Shown here: one piece after another, positions 56,857 to 64,000 of the stretch | How positions within the stretch are numbered: position 1 is the stretch's first letter | Layout of the letters: each line of letters opens with the position of its first letter | The notes under the pieces: generated by a model | What the model was told of the DNA's origin: nothing | Databases searched by the model: none | Seen by the model: only the letters and a program-made list of their open reading frames with translations | Position numbers and translations under genes: made by a program | Assembly: GCA_000824805.1 (NCBI GenBank) | Contig: CCNA01000061.1 | Location: forward strand, 147,893 to 211,892 | From: Mesorhizobium sp. SOD10 | Lineage (GTDB): Bacteria; Pseudomonadota; Alphaproteobacteria; Rhizobiales; Rhizobiaceae | DNA length: 64,000 nucleotides | Reading direction: 5' to 3'

Positions 56857-59800
56857 CTATTTCTTCAGCTGGTCGCGCAAGGCGGCGAGCTTGGCGAAAG
56901 GCGAGTCCGGGTCGAAGCGCTGCGGGCGTTCTTCGCGCGGCTTGCCCTGGAAAGCCGGCTTGCCGCCAGGAGCGTTGCCCTTGCCCTCCTGCCTGTTGCC
57001 CTTCCAGTCGGGCCGGCCCTCGCGGCGGCCCCCTTCGGGGCGCTCGCCCTGCGGCCTGCCTTCGCGCCGGTCGCCTGCATCCGGCCTCAGCTTGAACTTC
57101 GAGTGGTCGAAGCGCGGCTTGCCGGCGCCATTGCGGCGGCCTTCATGCGCCGGCTTGTCCCCGGGCTGGCCGCCGGCGCCTGCCTCGCGTGCGGGCTGGC
57201 CACCGCGCTGACGATTGTCGCGGCGGTTGTCCTGGCGATGGCGCGGGCGCTGGTGATCGAAACGCGCCTGGCGCCACAGAAGGACAGGCTTCGGTTCTGC
57301 AGCCTCGGCCGGGGCTTCGCCGGCCCTACCCTCCCCCTCGCGGGGAGCGTCGGCGGTATTGGTGCCGTCTGCGTCGCCGGCGCCATCACCCCCACCCGCG
57401 TCGCTTCGCGCCGCTACCTCCCCCATCGAGGAGGAGGTAAGGGCGTCGGCGCCTTCGGCCGACTCAAGCACTGCAGCCGCTGCAGCAGAGGCCTCCACAG
57501 TGGGAACCTCTTCCGCGACCTCGGCCGCAACTTCTGCCGGCTCTTCAACGGCAGGTTCCGCTGCTACTTCCGCGCTCGCTTCGGCCGGAACTTCCGCGAC
57601 GGCTTCAGCCGCAGCTTGGGCGGTTGCCGGCTCCGAGCTTTCCGCCGTTGCCTCCGCGACCGCGTCCGTTGCCGCAGCCTGCGCCTCTATCGCCTGCGCG
57701 GCGCGCGCCGCTTCTTCGGCAGCGAGCTTGGCCGCGGCCGCTTCGCGTGCGGCGGCGTCGAGCGCGTCGAGCTTCGCTTTCACCTCGGCGGCCGGCTTGG
57801 CCTCCGAGCGATAGCCGAGGCCTTTCAGGATCTCCTCCATGTCGTCGGCCGTGGCGCCGAGGATCGACATCATCGGCGGCGTCACCATGAAGGCGTGGCC
57901 ATCATAGGCGCCGTCCGGACGCTGGCCGAGGCCGGGCTTCCAGTTGGTCGCCGGGCGGATGAAGTCGGCAAGCCGCTCGAGTATGTCGACGCGCACGGCG
58001 CGACGGCCGAGATTGCGGTAGCCGGCGAGCTTGTAGAAGGTCTTGTCAAAGGCTGGGTCGATGACCACCGAGGTGCGGCCCGAGGCCAGCGCATGCACAA
58101 CGTCGCCGAAGCCCGGCTTGTCCTTGCCGTCGTTCTTCAACGCCCAAAGCAGCGTCACCAGTCCCGCCGGAGCCGGCTTGATCAGCGCCGGCACGAAGAC
58201 GTGGTAGGCACCGAAGCGCACGCCCAGGCGGCGGAGCGCCGCGCGGCCTTCCTGGTCGAGCGACTTCATCTCTTCCGCGATGTCGCGGCGGTTGATCAGG
58301 CCGAAATGCTCGACCAGCTGGAAGGCGATGCCGCGCGCTATGCCGGTGATCTGGTCGGCATTCTTCAGGTCCACCAGCGGCTTCAAAAGCGACTCGATCT
58401 GGAAATTGACGAAACGCTCGGCGCGCGCCGCGACCTTGTCGCGGGCAGGGCCGGTCAGCTGCTCGTCGGCAAGTAGCACCAGGCGCGGTTTCAGCGCCTC
58501 GTCGCCGGCGACCAGCGTGCCGATCGGCGCGCCGATCCAGCGCAGCACGCCGTCCGAGCCCAGCGCCAGGTCGCCATTGGCGCAAGCGGCAAAGCGTTCG
58601 GCGCGCGCGTCGAACTCGGCCGCGAGCGCCTTCTGGGCGGCGGTGCGCACCGCCTTGGCGTCCTCGCCGCCGGCGCTCTGGTCGGCGGTGAAGCGGAACC
58701 CTTGCAACTCGCCGACATGATGGCCTTCGACGAGGACGGTTCCGGTAGGGCTGATTTCGGCTTCAGGCATGGTATTTTCTCTAAGGCGCCGCATGAGGAC
58801 GGAAGTCCTGCGGTCTACGAAGCGTTTCGTCAACCGCTCATGCAGCGCATCCGACAATCTGTCTTCGATTTCGCGCGTCTTTTCCTGCCAGTGTAGCTGA
58901 TCGGCCAGCCAGCCCGGGCGGTTGGAGACGAAAGTCCAGGTGCGGATCTGCGCGATCCGGTGCGAGAGCGTGTCGATGTCGCCGTCCGTCGTGTCGGCGC
59001 GCCGCACCTGCTCGGCCATGTAATTCTCATCAACATGGCCATGGCGCGCAAGGTCCATATAGATGGAGGCGATGAGGTCGGCATGCTGCGCGGGCGCGAT
59101 CTTACGATAGTCGGGCAGCGCGCAGGCTTCCCAAAGCAGCGCCACCCGCTCCTTGCCGGTGGCCAAAGCGCGGATGTCGCTATCGCGCGACAGATGCTCC
59201 AGGGCCTGCGCGTCCACCGCCGGAAGCGCGCGGGTCAGGCCTTCGACCGGCGCGCTGGCCTCGATCGAGCGCTTCAGCGCATCGAGGCTGGAAAAGTCGA
59301 AATCGGCGGTGCGCCATTGCAGCACCTTCACCGGATCGAAATCATGCGCCTCGATCTTCTGCACCAGATCCTCGTCGAACGGGTCGACCTGGCCGGTGAC
59401 GCCGAACGTGCCGTCGCGCAGATGCCGGCCGGCGCGGCCGGCGATCTGGCCGAGCTCGGCGGCGGTCAGGTTGCGGTATTGATAACCGTCGAACTTGCGG
59501 TTCTGGGCGAAAGCGACGTGATCGAGGTCGAGGTTCAGACCCATGCCGATGGCGTCGGTAGCAATCAGATAGTCGACATCGCCGGACTGGAATATCTCGA
59601 CCTGCGCGTTGCGGGTGCGCGGCGAAAGCGCGCCGAGCACGACGGCGGCACCCCCCTGCTGGCGGCGGATCAGTTCGGCGATGGCGTAGACCTCGTCGGC
59701 CGAGAAGGCGACGATCGCCGTGCGCCGCGGCAGCCGGGTCAGCTTCTTCGAGCCGGCATAGGCAAGGTGCGACAGGCGCGGCCGCGTGACCACGGATACG

Positions 59801-60249
59801 CCCTTCAGCAGTTTCTGCAGGATGCCGTGCATGGTGGCCGCGCCCAGAAGCAGCGTCTCCTGGCGGCCGCGCAGATGCAGAATGCGGTCGGTGAAGATAT
59901 GGCCGCGCTCGAGATCGCCGGCGAGCTGCACTTCGTCGATGGCAACGAAGGCGGCGTCGGTCTCGCGCGGCATCGCCTCGACCGTGCAGACCGAATATTT
60001 CGCGCCGGCAGGCACGATCTTCTCCTCGCCGGTGATCAGCGCCACCTTGTGGGCGCCGACCTTCTCGCAGACGCGCGCATAGACCTCGCGGGCAAGCAGC
60101 CTCAGTGGCAGGCCGATGATACCGGTTTCGTGCGCGACCATGCGCTCTATGGCGAGATGGGTCTTGCCGGTGTTGGTGGGGCCTAGCACGGCCGTCACGT
60201 CGCGGCCCGAAAGGATCAGCGGCTGGGAGTGTTTCGGCTGGATGTTCAT
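56857..60249 (-). CDS. SUV3-like DExH-box RNA helicase with long disordered tail
   Basis: A 1130-residue protein. The helicase core is at about 1-430: Walker A GPTNTGKTH (23-31), the DEVQ box in AFVAIDEVQLAGD, motif III region GAATMHG, motif V IATDAIGMGLNLD and motif VI QIAGRAGRHLRDG. This is the SUV3/MgpS-type family, related to mitochondrial RNA helicases. A mixed middle region (430-870) follows. Residues about 870-1000 are an Ala/Glu/Val-rich repeat (AAEA, EVPAEASAEVAAEP) and about 1040-1120 is an RG/basic-rich segment like RNA-binding tails (REGRPQGERPEGGRREGRP). The start at 60249 is used because the upstream frame is poor. Confidence 0.9.
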   Translation of the reverse strand: MNIQPKHSQPLILSGRDVTAVLGPTNTGKTHLAIERMVAHETGIIGLPLRLLAREVYARVCEKVGAHKVALITGEEKIVPAGAKYSVCTVEAMPRETDAAFVAIDEVQLAGDLERGHIFTDRILHLRGRQETLLLGAATMHGILQKLLKGVSVVTRPRLSHLAYAGSKKLTRLPRRTAIVAFSADEVYAIAELIRRQQGGAAVVLGALSPRTRNAQVEIFQSGDVDYLIATDAIGMGLNLDLDHVAFAQNRKFDGYQYRNLTAAELGQIAGRAGRHLRDGTFGVTGQVDPFDEDLVQKIEAHDFDPVKVLQWRTADFDFSSLDALKRSIEASAPVEGLTRALPAVDAQALEHLSRDSDIRALATGKERVALLWEACALPDYRKIAPAQHADLIASIYMDLARHGHVDENYMAEQVRRADTTDGDIDTLSHRIAQIRTWTFVSNRPGWLADQLHWQEKTREIEDRLSDALHERLTKRFVDRRTSVLMRRLRENTMPEAEISPTGTVLVEGHHVGELQGFRFTADQSAGGEDAKAVRTAAQKALAAEFDARAERFAACANGDLALGSDGVLRWIGAPIGTLVAGDEALKPRLVLLADEQLTGPARDKVAARAERFVNFQIESLLKPLVDLKNADQITGIARGIAFQLVEHFGLINRRDIAEEMKSLDQEGRAALRRLGVRFGAYHVFVPALIKPAPAGLVTLLWALKNDGKDKPGFGDVVHALASGRTSVVIDPAFDKTFYKLAGYRNLGRRAVRVDILERLADFIRPATNWKPGLGQRPDGAYDGHAFMVTPPMMSILGATADDMEEILKGLGYRSEAKPAAEVKAKLDALDAAAREAAAAKLAAEEAARAAQAIEAQAAATDAVAEATAESSEPATAQAAAEAVAEVPAEASAEVAAEPAVEEPAEVAAEVAEEVPTVEASAAAAAVLESAEGADALTSSSMGEVAARSDAGGGDGAGDADGTNTADAPREGEGRAGEAPAEAAEPKPVLLWRQARFDHQRPRHRQDNRRDNRQRGGQPAREAGAGGQPGDKPAHEGRRNGAGKPRFDHSKFKLRPDAGDRREGRPQGERPEGGRREGRPDWKGNRQEGKGNAPGGKPAFQGKPREERPQRFDPDSPFAKLAALRDQLKK

Positions 60250-60777
60250 CGGCTCGGAAATAAGACTTTCTGCCGCTTCTGGTCGGAGGCGCGGCGGCGC
60301 CGCCGCGTGTGACAGCCGACACATAGGGATTTAGGGCGCCGAGCGAAAGCGGAATGTTCTTCTGGGGGCAGGCTGGAAGCGGCAGCCCCGTCAAAATCGG
60401 CTGCCGTTAACGGCTGGAACGAGTCTGGAACGAATCGGCGACGAATCGCTGACTCGTTCTGATTCAGGTTTTGTTCACGGCTATATGTGGATTTTTTGAC
60501 GATGAGTCTCACCACATGCTGAATCGGAGAGATTGGCCCATTTCATGCTTCGCCTCCGCTGGAACCAGGCCGTCGTTAACCTTTGCCGGTGACCGGTCGC
60601 GGCCGGCTTGGGGTCCTTGGTCAAGCTTATGAAATTGTTGAACTTTCCTAATCGCTTTTTACGATTTCAGCGGTGCTTGGGCCGCTCGCCGTTAACTTTT
60701 CGGCCAAAGCCGGAACGAATCGGCGACGAATCAGCGATCCGACGGTTTTCCCGGTTTGTTCACCCCTAGATATGGTG

Positions 60778-60786
60778 TTATCCACA
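60778..60786 (+). promoter_or_regulatory. Perfect DnaA box TTATCCACA
   Basis: An exact match to the strong DnaA consensus, inside a cluster of partial matches and near GANTC sites. See the surrounding region entry. Confidence 0.6.
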
Positions 60787-60902
60787 GCTCGCCCACCGAC
60801 AATTCACAGCTTGTGTGGACACTTGCGCACAAGAAGTGCAGCGGCTGTTAACTTTTGCGTCCCGAATTGAGGCAAGGTGTCACGCCGGCCCGGCCGGCGG
60901 AC

Positions 60903-60936
60903 AAAAAAAGGCGGCTCCGGTGCCGGGGCCGCCCTG
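60903..60936 (-). terminator. Intrinsic terminator after phbB
   Basis: On the minus strand GGCGGCCCCGG and CCGGAGCCGCC pair with one mismatch and lead into seven Ts. It lies about 35 bases past the phbB stop. Confidence 0.88.
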
Positions 60937-60969
60937 GCGACAAATGATGCCGAGCGAAGTACCGGGGTG

Positions 60970-61695
60970 TCAGGCGAAATACTGGCCGCCGTTGGCGGTG
61001 ATGGTCGAGCCGGTGATGAAGCCGGCCTCGTCGGAAGCCAGGAAGACGACGCAGCGCGCGATCTCTTCCGGCTCGCCGAGGCGGCCGACCGGGATCTGCG
61101 GGATGATGCGCTCGCTGAGCACTTTCTCGTCGATCGCCTTGACCATGTCGGTGGCGATATAGCCCGGACAGATGACGTTGACGGTGATGCCGGCGCGGGC
61201 GCCTTCCTGGGCGAGGGCCTTGGAGAAGCCGATGTCGCCGGCCTTGGCGGCGGAGTAGTTGGCCTGGCCGGCCTGGCCCTTCTGGCCGTTGATCGAGGAG
61301 ATGGTGATGACGCGGCCGAACTTGCGGTCGCGCATGCCGCTCCACAAAGGATGCGTCATGTTGAAGACGCCGGAGAGATTGGTGTCGATCACGTCCTTCC
61401 ACTGCGCGGGCGTCATCTTGTGGAACATGGCGTCGCGGGTGATGCCGGCATTGTTGACCAGCACTCCGACCGGACCGAGATCGGCTTCGACCTGCTTGAT
61501 GCCGGCGGCGCAGGCCTCGTAGTCGGCGACGGACCATTTATAAACCGGGATGCCGGTCTCGGCCTTGAATTTCTGGGCCGCCTCGTCATTGCCGGCATAG
61601 TTGGCCGCGACCGAATAGCCGGCGTTCTTCAAGGCGACCGATATCGCGCCACCAATGCCGCGCGATCCGCCCGTGACAATTGCTACCTTGCTCAT
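60970..61695 (-). CDS. phbB: Acetoacetyl-CoA reductase PhbB
   Basis: A 241-residue short-chain dehydrogenase that reduces acetoacetyl-CoA with NADPH for polyhydroxybutyrate storage. The NADP loop is GGSRGIGG (9-16). The catalytic set is Ser134 (ISSINGQ), Tyr147 and Lys151 (YSAAKAG). The family phrases NNAGITRD and PVGRLGEPEEIARCVVFLASDEAGFITGSTITANGGQYF are present. It lies downstream of phbA, separated by a hairpin-forming repeat, and is followed by a terminator. Confidence 0.97.
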   Translation of the reverse strand: MSKVAIVTGGSRGIGGAISVALKNAGYSVAANYAGNDEAAQKFKAETGIPVYKWSVADYEACAAGIKQVEADLGPVGVLVNNAGITRDAMFHKMTPAQWKDVIDTNLSGVFNMTHPLWSGMRDRKFGRVITISSINGQKGQAGQANYSAAKAGDIGFSKALAQEGARAGITVNVICPGYIATDMVKAIDEKVLSERIIPQIPVGRLGEPEEIARCVVFLASDEAGFITGSTITANGGQYFA

Positions 61696-61720
61696 GTGGT
61701 CCTCCCTTTAAAATCGGCTG

Positions 61721-61809
61721 AGCGAATAGGGAGTAGCGAATAGCGAGTAGGGATCTGATGTCCCGCGGCGCGACGCTTTTCTTCCCCTATTCGCTATTCC
61801 CTATTCGCT
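61721..61809. repeat. Inverted repeat between phbA and phbB
   Basis: AGCGAATAGGGA-type units occur at 61721-61754 (twice in direct order, as GCGAATAG and GCGAGTAG), and their complements TCCCTATTCGCT at 61783-61809. The transcript would form a large stem. The simple unit (GCGAATAGGGA) and its tandem use suggest expansion by slippage or a dedicated repeat family. It may lower phbB relative to phbA. Confidence 0.8.
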
Positions 61810-61813
61810 GAAC

Positions 61814-62998
61814 TCACAGCGCTTCGACGCACATCGCGACGCCCATGCCGCCGCCGATGCACAGCGTAGCGAGGCCCTTCCTGGCGCCGCGGCGGCGCAT
61901 CTCGTAGACCAGCGTGTTGAAGATGCGGGCGCCCGAAGCGCCGATCGGGTGGCCGATGGCGATGGCGCCGCCATTGACGTTGACGATCGAGGGGTCCCAG
62001 CCCATGCCCTGATTGACGGCGCAGGCCTGCGCGGCGAAGGCCTCGTTGGCCTCGACGAGATCGAGATCCTTGACCGACCAGCCGGCCTTTTCCAGCGCCC
62101 GCTTCGAAGCGGGGATGGGCCCCGTGCCCATGATCGAGGGATCGACGCCGGCGGTCGCCCAGGAGGCGATGCGCACCAGCGGGGTGATGCCGCGCCTTGC
62201 AGCCTCGACCTCGGTCATCAGCAGCGCGCCGGCGGCGCCGTCATTGATGCCGGACGCATTGGCGGCGGTGACCGTGCCGTCCTTGTCGAAGGCGGGCTTC
62301 AGCTTGGTCATCGCGTCGAGCGTCGCGCCGTGACGGATATACTCGTCCTGGTCGACGATGGTGTCGCCCTTCTTGCCGTTGATGGTGACGGCGACGATCT
62401 CGTCCTTGAACCTGCCGGCCTTCTGCGCGGCCTCCGCCTTGTTCTGCGATGCCAGCGCGAACTCGTCCTGGGTTTCGCGGGTGATCTGGAACTGGCGGGC
62501 GACGTTCTCGGCGGTGTTGCCCATATGGTAGCCGTTGAAGGCGTCCCACAGGCCATCCTTGATCATGGTGTCGATCATCTTGTAGTCGCCCATCTTGACG
62601 CCGGCGCGCAGATGCTCGGCGTGCGGCGACAGCGACATCGATTCCTGGCCGCCGGCGACGATCACCTTGGCGTCGCCGGTGGCGATCTGCTGCATGCCGA
62701 GCGCGATCGCGCGCAGGCCCGAGCCGCAAACCTGGTTGAGGCCCCATGCGGTGGTCTCCTTCGGCAGGCCGGCATTGATCGAGGCCTGGCGGGCGGGGTT
62801 CTGCCCTTGAGCGGCGGTCAACACCTGACCGAGGATGACCTCGTCTACTTCCGCCGCCTCGACATTCGCCCGCGCAAGCAGTTCCCTTATGACGACGGCG
62901 CCGAGCTCATGCGCCGGCGTGGCGGCGAAACTGCCGTTGAAGGAGCCGACCGCGGTGCGGGCGGCGCTGGCGACGACGATTGAATTGGAAGCGGACAT
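61814..62998 (-). CDS. phbA: Acetyl-CoA acetyltransferase (beta-ketothiolase) PhbA
   Basis: A 394-residue thiolase that condenses two acetyl-CoA to acetoacetyl-CoA. The nucleophile Cys91 lies in NQVCGSGLRAI. The histidine of AIGHPIGASGAR and the second cysteine in LCIGGGMGVAM complete the active site. Length and all motifs are normal. It starts the phbAB unit and is divergent from phaR, which probably regulates storage-polymer genes. Confidence 0.97.
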   Translation of the reverse strand: MSASNSIVVASAARTAVGSFNGSFAATPAHELGAVVIRELLARANVEAAEVDEVILGQVLTAAQGQNPARQASINAGLPKETTAWGLNQVCGSGLRAIALGMQQIATGDAKVIVAGGQESMSLSPHAEHLRAGVKMGDYKMIDTMIKDGLWDAFNGYHMGNTAENVARQFQITRETQDEFALASQNKAEAAQKAGRFKDEIVAVTINGKKGDTIVDQDEYIRHGATLDAMTKLKPAFDKDGTVTAANASGINDGAAGALLMTEVEAARRGITPLVRIASWATAGVDPSIMGTGPIPASKRALEKAGWSVKDLDLVEANEAFAAQACAVNQGMGWDPSIVNVNGGAIAIGHPIGASGARIFNTLVYEMRRRGARKGLATLCIGGGMGVAMCVEAL

Positions 62999-63302
62999 TT
63001 TCTTCTCCAGGCTTCGAGGTGTCGTATTTTCGGGATCGCTTCAGGACTTTCTTGCCCGTTCGAACCCTTGAGTCAAACCGGAAATGGGCATGGCCGTCAT
63101 GCGCGGCAAGCCGAGCGCGCGTCAGTCGCGGTAACGTGACGTCGGCCATGCGGCGGATTTTGCAATGGCTGCGCAGCATTAAATGATGCCGCAGTGCACA
63201 AACCGCTTGGAATTGTGACGCTTTTGCGCTTATCCTCGTTAAGGGCGCAATCGTTACCGGCCGCTTACTCCTGAAGGTGCCGGTGTCCTGGGGAGGATAC
63301 GG
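62999..63302. promoter_or_regulatory. Divergent phbA/phaR control region
   Basis: No gene is supported here. CTGCGCAG at 63169-63176 followed by a partly inverted TGCCGCAG about 15 bases on is a candidate PhaR-type site (Paracoccus PhaR was reported to favour CTGC...GCAG). GGGGAGGATACGG before 63303 is a good phaR ribosome site. Promoter elements are not sharp on either strand. Confidence 0.5.
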
Positions 63303-63896
63303 ATGGCCGCAAAAGACGACCCGATCGTCATCAAGAAGTATGCCAATCGCCGGCTCTACAACACCGGCACCAGCACCTATGTGACGCTCGAGGACCTGGC
63401 CGAGATGGTCAAGAAGGGCGAGGAGTTCACGGTCCAGGACGCAAAGACGGGCGACGACATCACCCATCCGGTGCTGACGCAGATCATCTTCGAGCTGGAA
63501 AACAAGGATGGGCAGAACATGCTGCCGATCCCGTTCCTGCGCCAGCTCATCTCCTTCTACGGCGATCAGATGCAGATGATCGTGCCGAGCTTCCTCGAAC
63601 AGTCGATGATCGCCTTCTCCAAGGAACAGGAGCGGTTCCGCGAGCAGCTCAAAGGCGCCTTCGGCAAGACGCCGATGGACATGATGAAGACGCCGATGAA
63701 GGCGCTCGAGGAACAGACGCGCCGCAATGTCGAGATGTTCCAGAACGCCATGCGCATGTTCACGCCGTTCCCGTCCGCCGGCGGCAATGCCGCGGCGCCG
63801 GCCGAGCCGCCGAAGAAGGAAGAGAAATCCGACGACCTGCAGGAATTGAAGGCGCAGATCGCGGCTATGCAGCGCAAGCTCGACACGATGTCCTGA
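63303..63896 (+). CDS. phaR: Polyhydroxyalkanoate synthesis regulator PhaR
   Basis: A 197-residue protein. The N-terminal DNA-binding domain IVIKKYANRRLYNTGTSTYVTLEDLAEMVKKGEEFTVQDAKTGDDITHPVLTQIIFELE is the PhaR/PHB_acc_N signature. A second accumulation-regulator repeat follows at about 70-110 (LPIPFLRQLISFYGDQMQMIVPSFLEQSM). The C-terminal part is Pro/Ala/Lys-rich and ends in a short coiled coil. It represses phasin and related genes until polymer granules titrate it. The position opposite phbAB fits. Confidence 0.96.
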   Translation: MAAKDDPIVIKKYANRRLYNTGTSTYVTLEDLAEMVKKGEEFTVQDAKTGDDITHPVLTQIIFELENKDGQNMLPIPFLRQLISFYGDQMQMIVPSFLEQSMIAFSKEQERFREQLKGAFGKTPMDMMKTPMKALEEQTRRNVEMFQNAMRMFTPFPSAGGNAAAPAEPPKKEEKSDDLQELKAQIAAMQRKLDTMS

Positions 63897-63962
63897 CGGT
63901 GCGCCGTCGTTTGGCGGCGGTCGCGAACGCTGGAGATTGGCGCAGAGGCCTATCCCTTCGCC

Positions 63963-63985
63963 ATCCTCGGGCTTGTCCCGAGGAT
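63963..63985. repeat. Small perfect palindrome
   Basis: ATCCTCGGG (63963-63971) and CCCGAGGAT (63977-63985) pair perfectly around CTTGT. It lies just beyond phaR near the window end. The sequence type is widespread in rhizobial intergenic DNA as far as I know. It is not followed by a T-run, so it is not a standard terminator. Confidence 0.65.
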
Positions 63986-64000
63986 CCTGTGTGTTGGTTT

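Larger units (their letters stand above)
60250..60969. other. Large gene-free region with GANTC cluster and DnaA-like boxes
   Basis: No coding sequence is supported in 720 bases. Directly visible: seven GANTC sites (CcrM methylation motif) within about 60421-60525, and more at 60717 and 60729. GTTAAC occurs four times (60406, 60575, 60691, 60847). A perfect TTATCCACA lies at 60778 and weaker DnaA-like nonamers near 60486, 60801 and 60823. An AT-rich run spans about 60625-60668. Two partial copies of an ACGAATCGGCGACGAATC segment lie at 60430 and 60715. It must also hold the helicase promoter. A replication-linked or methylation-sensitive control region is an inference. Confidence 0.5.

Overview
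The window looks like a chromosomal segment of an alphaproteobacterium of the order Rhizobiales, most likely Mesorhizobium or a close Phyllobacteriaceae relative. The grounds are the high-GC coding style, the gene neighbourhoods (ruvCAB, ybgC-tolQRAB-pal-cpoB-tilS-ftsH, serC-serA, purA, phbAB/phaR, fdxA-S4-helicase-carD), alphaproteobacterial regulators (RcdA, CarD, PhaR, an RpoH sigma factor), a serC leader RNA, and several families of short palindromic intergenic repeats. Species assignment is an inference; no rRNA or tRNA gene was found.

Layout. 1-9.2 kb: a MotA/MotB-like cell-envelope pair, a hemolysin-III membrane protein, an inositol-phosphatase-family enzyme, efp, a Sel1-repeat protein, thiE, a PH-domain relic, a GFA-family protein, a TauE exporter and a DUF2269 membrane protein, with palindromic repeats in the gaps. 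9.3-17 kb: a probable small RNA and two perfect CtrA boxes ahead of rcdA, a glycosyltransferase, ruvC, an inserted vapBC toxin-antitoxin pair, ruvA, ruvB, a metallophosphoesterase and a GH5 hydrolase. 17-27 kb: the Tol-Pal envelope-constriction cluster followed by tilS and ftsH. 27-33 kb: two tandem secreted cysteine-repeat paralogues, glmM, and two outer-membrane beta-barrel genes, each with a perfect CtrA box (one also has a DnaA box). 32.7-40 kb: serC leader, serC, serA, a DMT exporter, purA and a large proline-rich membrane protein. 40-47 kb: ccdA with a decayed ccdB, an ABC-F ATPase, thiamine pyrophosphokinase, and a TPP riboswitch controlling thiBPQ. 47-55 kb: an M48 metalloprotease, a caspase-Sel1 protein, an RpoH-type sigma factor and an amino-acid ABC transporter. 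54.8-64 kb: carD, fdxA, an S4 protein, a SUV3-like helicase, a 720-bp gene-free region rich in GANTC and DnaA-like motifs, and the polyhydroxybutyrate genes phbB, phbA and phaR.

How the genes work together. Three themes recur. The first is envelope and cell-cycle biology: Tol-Pal, FtsH, GlmM, RcdA and outer-membrane proteins. Perfect TTAA-N7-TTAA motifs occur four times, all in intergenic DNA, at the sRNA/rcdA region and at both beta-barrel genes. The second is thiamine: thiE, the TPP kinase and riboswitch-controlled uptake. The third is carbon storage: phbAB opposite their likely regulator phaR.

The accessory layer is made of two toxin-antitoxin loci (one apparently intact, one with a dead toxin), MITE-like inverted repeats, small palindromes, and a 33-nt sequence that ends two neighbouring genes in the same way. 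I found no prophage, transposase, CRISPR array or secondary-metabolite cluster.
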